45,415 bases of DNA from a bacterium (GTDB lineage: Bacteria; Verrucomicrobiota; Verrucomicrobiia; Limisphaerales; UBA11358): assembly GCA_021780905.1 (NCBI GenBank), contig JAJXXW010000026.1, forward strand, positions 1 through 45,415, in the 5' to 3' direction. A program made the translations under genes and the position numbers. Below are positions 14,836-24,507 of the stretch, in pieces. The notes under the pieces are model-generated. The model saw nothing but the letters and a program-made list of their open reading frames with translations. It did not search any database and was not told where the DNA came from. The first letter of the stretch is position 1. Each line of letters begins with the position of its first letter.

Positions 14836-16857
14836 ATGTTGAATTTGTCCACGCTCAATCCGCAGCAGCGCCAGGCCGTCGAAACCATTCGCGGCCCGTT
14901 GCTGATCCTCGCCGGCGCGGGCACGGGCAAGACGCGCGTCATCACCTTCCGCATCGCCCACATGGTCGGGCGCGGCATCGCGCCGGGCAACATTCTCGGC
15001 GTGACGTTCACCAACAAGGCGGCGCGCGAAATGCGGGAGCGTGTCACCCAATTGCTGCCCAGGCGCAAAACGGAAGACAAAGCAAACCGCCCGACCATTT
15101 GCACCTTCCATTCCCTGTGCGTCCGGATTCTCCGGCAGCACATTGACAAACTCGGTTACAAAAAGAATTTCGTCATCTACGACGAATCGGAACAGCTTGC
15201 AGCGGTGAAAAAAATTCTTTCCGCCATTTCCACCAAGGGCGAGAAGTCCGATCCCGGCGCGGTGCTGGCGATGTTGAGCAAGTTCAAAAACGGCGGCGAA
15301 AGCAGTGCCAGGACTTTGGGAGACCCCAGCGTCCGAGCGCTGGCGGAACACATCGCCAAGCGCTACGAATCCGCCTTGCACGCTTGCAACGCGGTGGACT
15401 TCGACGATTTGATCCTGCTCACGCTGCGGCTGTTCCGCGAGCATCCTGACGCGCTCCAGGCCTGCCGGGACAAATATAAATTCGTCATGGTGGACGAATA
15501 TCAGGACACCAACGCGTCGCAGTTCGAGCTGGTGCACTCGCTGACGCAGGAGCACCGGAATTTTTGCGTGGTGGGTGACGACGACCAGAGCATTTACGGC
15601 TGGCGCGGCGCCGAAGTGGCCAACCTGCTCAACCTTGAAAAACATTTTCCCGAAGTCAAAATCGTCAAGCTGGAACAAAACTACCGCTCGACGACGACGA
15701 TTCTCAGCGCCGCCAACGCCATCATCAAAAACAACGTCCAGCGGCGCGGCAAATCGCTGTGGTCCCAGAAAGGCGCAGGCGCAAAAATTTTGCTCAACAC
15801 CTACGGCAATGACGAGGACGAGGCGCGCGAAGTCGTGGCGCAGATTGAATTCAAGCGGCTCGCCTATCGCGTGCCGTGGCAGGATTGCGCGATTCTATTC
15901 CGCACCAACCAGCAGTCGCGTCCGCTGGAAACGGCGTTGCGGGCGGCGGGCGTGCGCTATCACCTCATCGGCGGGCAGAGCTTTTTTGACCGGCGCGAGA
16001 TCAAGGATTTCATCGCGTTTCTGAAAACGTTTCTCAATCCCAACGACGACATCAGTCTGCTCCGCATCGCCAACGTGCCGGCGCGTGGCCTGAGTGACGT
16101 GACGATGGAGCGGCTGCTGGGCGCGAGCCACGACCGGAAATGTTCCGTCTTCACCGCGATGAAAAATCCGCTGGTGACGACGGCGTTCCAGACGAACACG
16201 CGCAAGAGCATCGAGGCATTTGTGGGATTCGTGGAACGCGTGCAAGGCCAGTTGCAGACGACTGCAAATGAATTCCGGCTGCAAACGTGGGCGGAGAATT
16301 TTCTGAATGAAACCGGCTATTTCGCCGAATTGCGCCGGCTGGAAAAGACGCCCGAAGCCGCCGAGGCGCGCGTCCGCAATTTGAAGGAACTCATGGCCAC
16401 GATGGACGGCGCAGGCAACGCCCCGACCGAGCGGCTGGATAATTTTCTGGAAGGCATCACGCTCGACAGCGACCGCGAGGAGGAAAAGGAAAACACCGGC
16501 GACGCCGTCACGCTCATCACCATGCACTCGTGCAAGGGGCTGGAATTTCCGCACGTCTTCGTCGTCGGTTTGGAAGACGGGCTGCTGCCGCACTCGCGCT
16601 CGAAGGTCGAGGGCACGCTGGACGAGGAGCGGCGGTTGTTTTACGTCGCCGTGACGCGCGCGATGCAGACGCTGACCATCAGTCATTGCGGCGGGCGCAA
16701 GAAATACGGCCAGTTGCTGCCGTGTCATCCCTCGCCGTTCCTGAAAGAATTGCCGGAGGAACTGGTTGAACATTCCGATTCAAAGTCCAAAACACCCGTT
16801 GCGGCGGAATCCGGCAAAAATCTGTTCGCCGCCATGCGCGAGGCGGTTTACCAATAG
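14836..16857 (+). CDS. UvrD/PcrA/Rep-type ATP-dependent DNA helicase
   Basis: A 673-residue superfamily 1A helicase that unwinds DNA 3' to 5'. Motifs in order: LNPQQRQAV (Q motif, residues 7-15), LAGAGTGKTR (Walker A, about 28-37), TFTNKAAREM (Ia), MVDEYQDTN (II, about 219-227), VGDDDQSIYGWRGA (III), LEQNYRST (IV), VTLITMHSCKGLEF (V) and YVAVTRAM (VI). UvrD, PcrA and Rep cannot be separated by eye, though the length is nearer Rep. It is monocistronic, preceded by the rplI terminator and convergent with the glycosyltransferase gene. Confidence 0.92.
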   Translation: MLNLSTLNPQQRQAVETIRGPLLILAGAGTGKTRVITFRIAHMVGRGIAPGNILGVTFTNKAAREMRERVTQLLPRRKTEDKANRPTICTFHSLCVRILRQHIDKLGYKKNFVIYDESEQLAAVKKILSAISTKGEKSDPGAVLAMLSKFKNGGESSARTLGDPSVRALAEHIAKRYESALHACNAVDFDDLILLTLRLFREHPDALQACRDKYKFVMVDEYQDTNASQFELVHSLTQEHRNFCVVGDDDQSIYGWRGAEVANLLNLEKHFPEVKIVKLEQNYRSTTTILSAANAIIKNNVQRRGKSLWSQKGAGAKILLNTYGNDEDEAREVVAQIEFKRLAYRVPWQDCAILFRTNQQSRPLETALRAAGVRYHLIGGQSFFDRREIKDFIAFLKTFLNPNDDISLLRIANVPARGLSDVTMERLLGASHDRKCSVFTAMKNPLVTTAFQTNTRKSIEAFVGFVERVQGQLQTTANEFRLQTWAENFLNETGYFAELRRLEKTPEAAEARVRNLKELMATMDGAGNAPTERLDNFLEGITLDSDREEEKENTGDAVTLITMHSCKGLEFPHVFVVGLEDGLLPHSRSKVEGTLDEERRLFYVAVTRAMQTLTISHCGGRKKYGQLLPCHPSPFLKELPEELVEHSDSKSKTPVAAESGKNLFAAMREAVYQ

Positions 16858-16881
16858 GCAGTCGGCCGGCCGGCAATAGTT

Positions 16882-17607
16882 TTACCGCCGCCCGTCATAC
16901 CACATGAAGGCGGCCTGCGGATCGCGGATGGTCTTCCGATGCTGGAAAATCGAACGCAGGAAAAATCCGGCGAGTTCGCGTCTAGTGTAGAGCTTCATCT
17001 TGCGCGCGGAGGTCTTGATGGGATGGCGGTGGAGGATGACGATTTTACGGCCGGTTGCGCGCGCCAGTTTTTTGAGGCGCTGGCTCAATTCCAATTCCTC
17101 GGCGGCGAACAATTCGTGGCTGAAGCCGCCGACCTGCCGGAACGCCGCCGCCTCGACAAAAATAAACGAGCCGGCCATGAGCCGCATGAGCCGGCTGGAA
17201 TAGTTCCAGAACTGTGTGACGAGGCCGGCGACAAACAGTTTTTCGTCGAGCCGGATGGTGACGCCGCCGGCCAGGACTCTGCCCGAGGCAATTTTATCCG
17301 CGACTTCGGCAAACAGTCTTTCGCTCGGATGCGAATCGGCGTCCACGAACACCAGCCAGTCGCCGGTGGCCGCCGCCGCGCCGGCATTGCGGGCGCGGGC
17401 GATTTGATTGATCGGTTCAAACACGACTTTGGCTCCAGCAACACGGGCGATGGCGGCCGTGTGGTCGGTGGAATGGTTGTCACAGACGATCAACTCGTAT
17501 TCCCAGCCGCGAGTTTGGAAGGCGGCGGCGGCGGAACTAATTTCCGCCAGCGAGGCGCCCAGCAGCTTTTCCTCGTTGAAGGCGGGGACGATGACGGAGA
17601 TTTTCAC
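16882..17607 (-). CDS. Family 2 glycosyltransferase
   Basis: A 241-residue GT-A fold (GT2) enzyme. VKISVIVPAFNEEKLL at the N-terminus, the nucleotide-binding DNHSTDHTA, the ARNAGAAAATGDWLVFVDAD metal-binding DxD region (about residues 75-94), and GGFSHELFAAEELELSQRL with the acceptor-side E-E-L-E. A C-terminal Lys/Arg-rich amphipathic stretch could touch the membrane. Donor and acceptor are unknown. The GTG start at 17607 is chosen because GT2 proteins start just before IS-V-I-V-P; a 21-residue longer form is possible. It diverges from the CvpA-like gene. Confidence 0.82.
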   Translation of the reverse strand: MKISVIVPAFNEEKLLGASLAEISSAAAAFQTRGWEYELIVCDNHSTDHTAAIARVAGAKVVFEPINQIARARNAGAAAATGDWLVFVDADSHPSERLFAEVADKIASGRVLAGGVTIRLDEKLFVAGLVTQFWNYSSRLMRLMAGSFIFVEAAAFRQVGGFSHELFAAEELELSQRLKKLARATGRKIVILHRHPIKTSARKMKLYTRRELAGFFLRSIFQHRKTIRDPQAAFMWYDGRR

Positions 17608-17698
17608 GCGGCGGCAAGATAGTCTTTGGCGCGCGGTTTTCAACCGCGCGAAAGCAATTTTGGCGTGCATTTTTTACGGGATGATTTTTAATTAGCGC

Positions 17699-18925
17699 AT
17701 GAGCATCTGGATTCTGGCCCTTCTGATGATGGTTTCGACGGCTCTGGCCGGCTGGCGGCTGGGCGCGATTCGCGCGGCGATTTCCTTTGTGGGCATCCTG
17801 TTCGCGGCGCTGCTGGCGGTGCCAGTGGGCGGGCTGGTGCGTCCGCTCCTGCCCGCCTTGGGTGCAGGGAATCCAATTTATGCATGGGCGCTGGCCCCGG
17901 TGGCGGGTTTCATTCTGGTCTCCATCGTGTTCAAGGTGATCGGCCAGCCGGTGCACAACAAGGTGGAGCACTTTTACAAATACCAGGCCGGCGACCTCCG
18001 GCTGGCGTTGTTCGAGCGGCTGAACACGCGGCTGGGCATCTGCGTGGGACTGTTGAACGGCGCACTTTATTTCATCCTCAGCACCTTTTTGATTTTCAAT
18101 CTGACCTACTGGACCACCCAAGTGTCGGCGGGTTCCCAGCAACCGCTGGTCGTGCGCGTGGCCAACCAACTGGGCAATGACCTGCAGGCCGCGCGGCTCG
18201 CGCGGATGGCGTGCGGCCTCGGGACGCTGCCGGCGGACTATTATAAACTGGCCGATCTGTCCGGATTTCTCATGCAAAATCCCCAGGTCGGGCCGCGACT
18301 GGCGGAATACCCGGCGCTGACGTCGCTCTGGCAGCGCGACGATTTTCAGCCGCTCGTGCAGGACGCCACGGTGACCAATGCGCTGACTTCGGGCGTGTCG
18401 CTGGGCGAATTGTTGCAGGATCCCAACGTGCGGGCCTTTCTGGAAAACCAGGACCAACGCAAATTGGTCACGGGCATCCTGCAGACCAACCTGGCCGACC
18501 TCATGGGGTATTTGCAAACGGGCAAGTCGGCGAAATACGACGGCCAAAAAATCATCGGCCGTTGGGAACTCAACCCGGTGGTGACCCTGGCCTGGCTGCG
18601 CCAGAGCAATCCGCGCATTCCGGCCAGCGAAATGAAGCTGGTGCGCGCCCTCTGGACCAAGGCCTACGCCGACACCCGCCTGCTGGTCACCGGCGACAAC
18701 CAGTTTTTCGTCCAGAACCTGCCGAAATTTCTGCCGCAAACGCAGCCGGATCAGCCAGCGTTCAAGTTGGAAAACTGGAAGGGAGACTGGACTACCAACG
18801 GCGACGCCTACGACCTGCACATGGCGCTGAATGGAACGGACAAATTCATGACGGCCAAGGCCGAGGACCTGCGTTTGTCCATCAAGGACGGCAAAACCCT
18901 GCTGGTGTTTGACCGGACGGACTAA
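17699..18925 (+). CDS. CvpA-like membrane protein
   Basis: A 408-residue protein. The first 150 residues hold four hydrophobic segments in the CvpA pattern (MSIWILALLMMVSTALAGWR, AAISFVGILFAALLAVPVGG, WALAPVAGFILVSIVFKVIG, LGICVGLLNGALYFILSTFL). A soluble region of about 250 residues follows, with no family I recognise. CvpA proteins affect colicin V production and envelope homeostasis, but the large C-terminal part has no known role. A hairpin overlaps the stop. Confidence 0.6.
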   Translation: MSIWILALLMMVSTALAGWRLGAIRAAISFVGILFAALLAVPVGGLVRPLLPALGAGNPIYAWALAPVAGFILVSIVFKVIGQPVHNKVEHFYKYQAGDLRLALFERLNTRLGICVGLLNGALYFILSTFLIFNLTYWTTQVSAGSQQPLVVRVANQLGNDLQAARLARMACGLGTLPADYYKLADLSGFLMQNPQVGPRLAEYPALTSLWQRDDFQPLVQDATVTNALTSGVSLGELLQDPNVRAFLENQDQRKLVTGILQTNLADLMGYLQTGKSAKYDGQKIIGRWELNPVVTLAWLRQSNPRIPASEMKLVRALWTKAYADTRLLVTGDNQFFVQNLPKFLPQTQPDQPAFKLENWKGDWTTNGDAYDLHMALNGTDKFMTAKAEDLRLSIKDGKTLLVFDRTD

Positions 18926-18947
18926 TTTGGGACGCTCCTCCCAAATT
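18924..18947. terminator. Hairpin at the end of the CvpA-like gene
   Basis: Perfect 9-bp inverted repeat AATTTGGGA (18924-18932) / TCCCAAATT (18939-18947) with a six-base loop, overlapping the TAA stop. There is no long U-run, so it may be a weak terminator or a 3' stabilising hairpin. Confidence 0.4.
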
Positions 18948-19023
18948 TAAGACAGGACTGGCACTGGTTATTTTGTTGAACACCTTGGCTTCAGGTCGGC
19001 CTGATTTCTGCTTTGTTTCGGGT

Positions 19024-19452
19024 GTGGGAATCACAAATTTCACCTCAAGCTTCATGGTTTTTCTGGCCGGCCTGCTGCCGGCGAGCTGCCATAAAACTGC
19101 GCCGCAGCAAAAAACCGCGCCACCGGCGGTGGCTGCCGACCATTCCGGAAATGCCTCCGCCGCGATGGCGCAAAGTGCGGCCCGCGCCGCCTCTTGCAAT
19201 CTCGGTGAACTCGCGCTGACCAACCACAGTGAAATCTGTCTCCAGCTCTCGAACGGCGAAATTTGCAATCTGACCCCGAAAATGCTGGACAAACGCAATG
19301 TGCAAATCACCCTCGCCGTCGAATCCAAGAATGAATACGGCGAGACCCGTGATTTTTCGGCGACCCAGGTCGTCGGCCCGGTCGGCAAGCCGCTGGCGGC
19401 GACCGTGGGCGATTTGAACTTCACTTTCACGCCGCAGATAAGCGTTGAATAG
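19024..19452 (+). CDS. Small exported or lipoprotein-like protein, unknown function
   Basis: A 142-residue product if read from GTG 19024; TTG 18973 and ATG 19054 are other possible starts. A hydrophobic N-terminus, FMVFLAGLLPASC, ends in a cysteine that could be a weak lipobox, since Pro sits at -3 instead of an aliphatic residue. The rest is Ala-rich at first, then a compact segment with two further Cys (LQLSNGEICNLTP) and a predicted beta C-terminus. I do not recognise a family. It follows the CvpA-like gene on the same strand. Confidence 0.5.
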   Translation: MGITNFTSSFMVFLAGLLPASCHKTAPQQKTAPPAVAADHSGNASAAMAQSAARAASCNLGELALTNHSEICLQLSNGEICNLTPKMLDKRNVQITLAVESKNEYGETRDFSATQVVGPVGKPLAATVGDLNFTFTPQISVE

Positions 19453-19593
19453 AATCGCTTCGGGCTTCGCCGCCGGCGATTTTTACGCTGCCTGAGCACC
19501 AACTTTTGCGCCGGATTCCGCCCACTAAATTCATTCGGCGAAAAAATAAGATTGCGCAACCGGCGGCGCGCGGCGTAAAGAGAAGCGCGCAAC

Positions 19594-22389
19594 ATGGGCA
19601 AAACACTCATCATCGCGGAAAAACCGTCCGTCGCCAGCGACATCAGCAAGGCGCTCGGAAAGTTTCAGAAGCACGACGATTACTTCGAGAACGACGAGTA
19701 TGTCGTGACCTCGGCGGTCGGTCATTTGCTCACCATCGTGCCGCCGGCAGGCGTCGAGGCCGCGAAGGGCAAATGGGCGTTTAAGAACCTGCCGGTCATT
19801 CCGCCGCACTTTGATCTGGAGCCGATTGAGAAGACCGCGCCGCGTTTGCGCGCCGTCGCCAAATTGATCAAGCGCAAAGACGTCACCTTGCTGATCAATG
19901 CCTGCGACGCCGGCCGCGAGGGCGAATTGATTTTCCGCAACATCGTCCGCTACACGAAAGCACCGCAGCCGATTCAACGGCTCTGGCTGCAATCCATGAC
20001 GCCCGCCGCCATCCGCGAAGGCTTCGCCCAGCTCAAGAGCGATGAATCCATGCAGCCGCTCTCGGACGCGGCGACGAGCCGCAGCGAGGCCGACTGGCTG
20101 GTGGGCATCAACGGCACGCGCGCCATGACGGCGTTCAATTCCAAGCTCGGCGGCTTTTTCAAGACGACCGTCGGCCGTGTGCAGACGCCGACACTGGCGA
20201 TTCTCGTCGAGCGCGAGGCGAAAATTCGCGGGTTCAAGCCGCGCGATTTCTGGGAAGTCATTGGCACGTTTGATTGCGCCGCCGGCAATTACAGTGGCCG
20301 GTGGTTTGATGAAAAATTTTCCAAGGCGGATGACGAACAGCTGAAGGCCGAGCGCATTTGGGATGCGGCGAAGGCAGAAGAAATCAAAGCCAAATGCCTT
20401 GGTAAACCCGGCATCGTCACGGAAGAAAGCAAGCCGACGACTTCGATGTCGCCGTTGCTTTACGATTTGACGAGCCTGCAGCGCGACGCGAACTCGCGTT
20501 TCGGTTTCAGCGCCAAAAACACGCTCGGATTGGCGCAGGCGTTATACGAAAAACACAAGGTGCTGACCTACCCGAGAACAGATTCGCGCGCGTTGCCGGA
20601 AGATTATATTGGCACGGTGAAAGCCACGATGGCGATGCTTGAAGGCGTTACGGGCTACTCAGCCTTCGCGGACCAGATTTTGAAAAATGGCTGGGTGCAT
20701 CCGAACAAGCGGATTTTCAACAACGCCAAAGTGTCGGATCACTTTGCAATTATCCCGACGCAACTCGCACCAAAATCGTTGAGCGAGCCGGAGCAAAAGC
20801 TTTACGACCTCGTCACCAAAAGATTTCTCGCGATTTTTTATCCGGCGGCGGAATTTCTGGAAACCAACCGCATCACGCGCGTCGAAGGTGAACCGTTCAA
20901 GAGCGCGGGCAAAGTGTTGGTGTCGCCCGGCTGGCTCACGGTTTACGGCAAGCAATCGGATTCCGACGAAACGCCGAGCCTCGCGCCGGTGAAAGCTGGC
21001 GAGACAGTCAAAACCGCGAACATCGAGGTCAAAGAAAACGTCACCAAACCACCGGCAAGATATTCCGAAGCGACATTGTTGAGCGCGATGGAAGGGGCGG
21101 GCAAACTGATTGACGATGATGAATTGCGCGAGGCGATGAGTGAGAAAGGTCTCGGCACGCCGGCCACGCGCGCGGCGACGATTGAAGGTTTGATTTACGA
21201 AGATTATGTCCATCGCAACGGCCGCGAATTGCAGGCCACGGCGAAGGCTTTTTCGCTGATGGAATTGTTGAACGGCCTTGGTATTCCCGAACTAACAAAA
21301 CCGGAATTGACGGGCGACTGGGAATTTCAGCTCAAGGAAATGCAGCGGAAGAAAGTCACCCGCGAGCAGTTCATGGCGGGCATCGCGGAGATGACGCGCA
21401 AGATCGTGGACAGCGCCAAGAAATTTGAATATGACACGATTCCCGGCGACTTCGGCGTGCTGAAGGTGCCGTGCCCGAAATGCGGCGGCGAAATCCACGA
21501 GCGCTACAAGCAGTATCAGTGCGTGAAGTGCGACTTCGCCTTCTGGAAAACGCTGTGCAGCCGGATGTTCGAGCCGGAAGAGGTTGAGAAGATCATCACG
21601 GACAAAATCATCGGCCCGCTGCAAGGGTTCCGCAGCAAGCAGGGTTTTCCGTTCGCCGCTGTGCTCAAGATGACCGCCGAGCACAAGGTGGAATTTGATT
21701 TCGGCAACGGCCCGAAAGAGGGCGAGTCCGCCGAACCGGTGGATTTTACGGGCAAGGAAGCGCTGGGCAAATGTCCGAGGTGCGGCGCGAACGTCTATGA
21801 CAACGGGATGAATTACGTCTGCGAAAAACAGACCGGCCCGACGCCGGCGTGCGATTTTCGTTCCGGTAAAATTATTTTGCAGCAGGAGATTGCGCCAGAG
21901 CAGATCAAGAAATTGCTCGCCGAGGGCAAGACGGATTTGCTGAAAGGGTTTGTCTCCAAGAAAACGAACCGCAAGTTCGAGGCGATGCTCATTGTGAAGG
22001 ACGGCAAGACGGCGTTTGAGTTTCCCGTGCGCGAAGGCAAGGGCCGGCGCAAGAGCAGCGAGCCGCCGCCGAAGATTGATTTCACCGGCAAGGCTGTGGT
22101 CGGCAAATGTCCGAAGTGCGCCGGCCAGGTGTTCGACACGGAAACCGCCGCCGGCTATGTCTGCGAAAATTCCCAGCGCGAGGCGAAGCGCTGCACCTTC
22201 AAGGCGATTGGTAAGACGATTTTGGAGCAGCCGATTGATGCAGAGCAGGCCGCGAAGATTCTCAAGGACAAGAAGAGCGACGTGCTGGAAAAATTCATCT
22301 CCAAATCCGGCAAGCCGTTCCCGGCGTTCCTCGTCATGGACAAGAAGGGCAAGATCACCTTCGAGTTTCCGACGCGCGACGAGGAATAG
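19594..22389 (+). CDS. topB: DNA topoisomerase III with three C-terminal zinc/Crpt modules
   Basis: A 931-residue type IA topoisomerase that passes single strands through a transient break. The Toprim domain is TLIIAEKPSVASDISKALG with INACDAGREGELIFR (DxD/E metal site, about 106-120). Then come SRSEADWLVGINGTRAMT, TVGRVQTPTLAILV and the active-site region LTYPRTDSRALPEDY (Tyr near residue 325). The C-terminal third has three modules starting at about 626, 727 and 838, each with C-x-x-C pairs followed by a Toprim_Crpt-like segment (ILQQEIAPEQIKKLLAEGKT). E. coli TopB is about 650 residues, so the tail adds most of the extra length. Confidence 0.92.
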   Translation: MGKTLIIAEKPSVASDISKALGKFQKHDDYFENDEYVVTSAVGHLLTIVPPAGVEAAKGKWAFKNLPVIPPHFDLEPIEKTAPRLRAVAKLIKRKDVTLLINACDAGREGELIFRNIVRYTKAPQPIQRLWLQSMTPAAIREGFAQLKSDESMQPLSDAATSRSEADWLVGINGTRAMTAFNSKLGGFFKTTVGRVQTPTLAILVEREAKIRGFKPRDFWEVIGTFDCAAGNYSGRWFDEKFSKADDEQLKAERIWDAAKAEEIKAKCLGKPGIVTEESKPTTSMSPLLYDLTSLQRDANSRFGFSAKNTLGLAQALYEKHKVLTYPRTDSRALPEDYIGTVKATMAMLEGVTGYSAFADQILKNGWVHPNKRIFNNAKVSDHFAIIPTQLAPKSLSEPEQKLYDLVTKRFLAIFYPAAEFLETNRITRVEGEPFKSAGKVLVSPGWLTVYGKQSDSDETPSLAPVKAGETVKTANIEVKENVTKPPARYSEATLLSAMEGAGKLIDDDELREAMSEKGLGTPATRAATIEGLIYEDYVHRNGRELQATAKAFSLMELLNGLGIPELTKPELTGDWEFQLKEMQRKKVTREQFMAGIAEMTRKIVDSAKKFEYDTIPGDFGVLKVPCPKCGGEIHERYKQYQCVKCDFAFWKTLCSRMFEPEEVEKIITDKIIGPLQGFRSKQGFPFAAVLKMTAEHKVEFDFGNGPKEGESAEPVDFTGKEALGKCPRCGANVYDNGMNYVCEKQTGPTPACDFRSGKIILQQEIAPEQIKKLLAEGKTDLLKGFVSKKTNRKFEAMLIVKDGKTAFEFPVREGKGRRKSSEPPPKIDFTGKAVVGKCPKCAGQVFDTETAAGYVCENSQREAKRCTFKAIGKTILEQPIDAEQAAKILKDKKSDVLEKFISKSGKPFPAFLVMDKKGKITFEFPTRDEE

Positions 22390-22471
22390 AAATTGTTTTG
22401 CACAATGGATGCGAAGTTGGCGAAGCAGCTTTTCCTTCGCCGCCTTCGCGTGCTTCGCGCGACCGTTTTGA

Positions 22472-23230
22472 ATGCAACTTCATTTCCAACAACTCGGCCA
22501 CGGCGAGCCGCTCGTGTTGCTGCACGGGCTGTTTGGTTCCGGCGACAATTGGTTCGGCGTCGCGCCGAAGCTGGCGGTAGAATTTCACGTCTTTGCGCCC
22601 GACCTCCGCAACCATGGCCATTCGCCGCACCACGTGGAGATGGATTATCCGTTGATGGCGACGGATGTGGAGAAATTATTTGCCGCGCAGAAAATTCAGA
22701 GCGCCCATGTCATCGGCCATTCGATGGGCGGCAAGGTGGCGATGCAATTCGCCTTGGATTTTCCAGCTCGCGTCAAAAAACTCGTCGTCGTGGACATGGC
22801 CCCGCGCGCCTACGCGCAAAGTCACGACAAAATATTTGCGGCGTTGCTGGCGCTAGAATTGAATTTGTTTCAAAATCGCCAGCAAATTGAAGAAGCGCTC
22901 GCGCCGGAAATCCCGTCGCTGAACCTGCGGCGGTTTCTACTGAAAAATCTCGGTCGCGACGACCACGGGAAGTTCGTCTGGAAAATGAACCTGCGCGGGG
23001 TGGCGGAAAATTATGTCCATCTCGGCAAGGTTTTGAGGGGTGGAAAAACATTCGGCAATCCCGCGCTGTTTATTCGCGGCGGCAAATCTGATTACATCAA
23101 CGCGGCCGATGCAGCAGAGATTCTAATTCTTTTTCCGGCCGCGGAAATCCAAACCATCGCCACGGCGAATCACTGGGTTCACGCCGACGCGCCGGAGGAG
23201 TTTGTGCGGCTCGTGTTGGAATTTTTGTGA
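22472..23230 (+). CDS. Alpha/beta hydrolase (YbfF-like esterase)
   Basis: A 252-residue alpha/beta hydrolase. The oxyanion loop LLHGLFGSGDNW (residues 16-27), the nucleophile elbow GHSMGGK (about 90-96), a later Asp region, and ATANHWVHADAPEEF with the catalytic His resemble the YbfF/ABHD11-type esterases. The preferred substrate is unknown. The PaaK-like ligase gene starts 44 bases downstream. Confidence 0.8.
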   Translation: MQLHFQQLGHGEPLVLLHGLFGSGDNWFGVAPKLAVEFHVFAPDLRNHGHSPHHVEMDYPLMATDVEKLFAAQKIQSAHVIGHSMGGKVAMQFALDFPARVKKLVVVDMAPRAYAQSHDKIFAALLALELNLFQNRQQIEEALAPEIPSLNLRRFLLKNLGRDDHGKFVWKMNLRGVAENYVHLGKVLRGGKTFGNPALFIRGGKSDYINAADAAEILILFPAAEIQTIATANHWVHADAPEEFVRLVLEFL

Positions 23231-23274
23231 TTCCGCTGGAAATTTTCCCGGCATGGTGCATTTGTATGGTCTGA

Positions 23275-24507
23275 ATGTTAGCGCCCACTGAAATGCCATC
23301 CAAACCGGCGCAACCGGCCGGCCAGTTTTCGCGGCTGGCCGATTTTTTCCCGCGCTGGGGCGAGGTGCCGCTCTATCGCGTGGCATTGGCGACCGGCGAT
23401 TTTTCGCAACTGCCGCTGATCACCAAGTGGGAAATTCGCCATAACTTCCCCGACAATTTTCTCGGTTCCGGGCAAAAGCTGGATGCGTTGCTCGCCGAAA
23501 AATCAGTGGAACTCGAACACACCTCCGGCACTTCAGACGAGCGCACGGCGGTGCTGTTTGCGCGCGGGTGGTGGGACGCGCAGGAGGCGCGCGTGCTGCG
23601 TTTGAATCGCTTCATTGCCTTCGTTTTGGACGGGTATACCGCAGCCCGCCGCGCGACGATTGTGCCGCCGGTGTGCAACGGCGTGGTCTGCTTTTCCAAC
23701 TACATGGCCAAGTCCGCGCGCACGCTGGGCCGGACTTTGTTTGTCAACCAGGCGCGCATTCCCTTTCTGCTCACGGACGACGAGCTCACGCGCATGGCGG
23801 ACGAAGTGGCCGAGTGGTCGCCGCAATTTCTTGACCTCGATCCGGTTCACGGTGTGTGGTTCGCATTGTTCTGCGAGCGAAACGGAATCAAGCTCCCGTC
23901 AGTAAAATTTATTTTGTCCAGCTACGAATTTGTCAGCGTCGTGCATCGGAAAATATTGCAGCGGGTTTTCGACGTGCTGGTTTTCAATCTTTACGGCTCG
24001 ACGGAAGCCGGTCATTTGCTCGTCGAGAATGAAACCGGCGAAATGCGTGGCTGCCCGGAAAATGTTTTTTACGAAATCGTCAACGCGGACCAAAACGGCA
24101 TCGGCGAACTGGTGGTGACCACGCTGACGAATGAAATCATGCCGTTGTTGCGCTATCGCGTCGGCGACCTGGTGCAGCGCGACGGCGATAACTATCTCGT
24201 GCATGGCCGCTGTCGCGACGCTTTGCGCCGGAGCGATGGCCAACGCGTGACGACGCTGGAAGTGGACCGCTGTTTTGCAGGCGTTTGCGGCATCGCGCAT
24301 TATCAGCTTCGGCAGACAGAAAGTGGCACGTGCGATTTGCAATTCATCCCCGATACGGTGCCGGTGGCTACCGCCGATTTGAATCATCTGACCGCGCGTC
24401 TCGCAAACCTACTTGGACTCAAAAATGAAATCCACGCCGTCGCCGTGGACAAACTGCCGCCGCAAACTTCCGGCAAATTCCGGCTAACGTGCCGCGTCGA
24501 AGCGTGA
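23275..24507 (+). CDS. AMP-forming ligase, PaaK / phenylacetate-CoA ligase-like
   Basis: A 410-residue adenylate-forming enzyme of the PaaK/COG1541 group. The P-loop-like HTSGTSDERTAVLF (about 82-95), FNLYGSTEAGHL (about 238-249), a GD motif in YRVGDLVQRDG, and the C-terminal Lys region PPQTSGKFRLTCRV are visible. Such enzymes activate a carboxylate as AMP then CoA ester; the acid used here is unknown. The stop overlaps the start of the XerC-like gene (GTGA), so both are probably translated from one message. Confidence 0.7.
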   Translation: MLAPTEMPSKPAQPAGQFSRLADFFPRWGEVPLYRVALATGDFSQLPLITKWEIRHNFPDNFLGSGQKLDALLAEKSVELEHTSGTSDERTAVLFARGWWDAQEARVLRLNRFIAFVLDGYTAARRATIVPPVCNGVVCFSNYMAKSARTLGRTLFVNQARIPFLLTDDELTRMADEVAEWSPQFLDLDPVHGVWFALFCERNGIKLPSVKFILSSYEFVSVVHRKILQRVFDVLVFNLYGSTEAGHLLVENETGEMRGCPENVFYEIVNADQNGIGELVVTTLTNEIMPLLRYRVGDLVQRDGDNYLVHGRCRDALRRSDGQRVTTLEVDRCFAGVCGIAHYQLRQTESGTCDLQFIPDTVPVATADLNHLTARLANLLGLKNEIHAVAVDKLPPQTSGKFRLTCRVEA

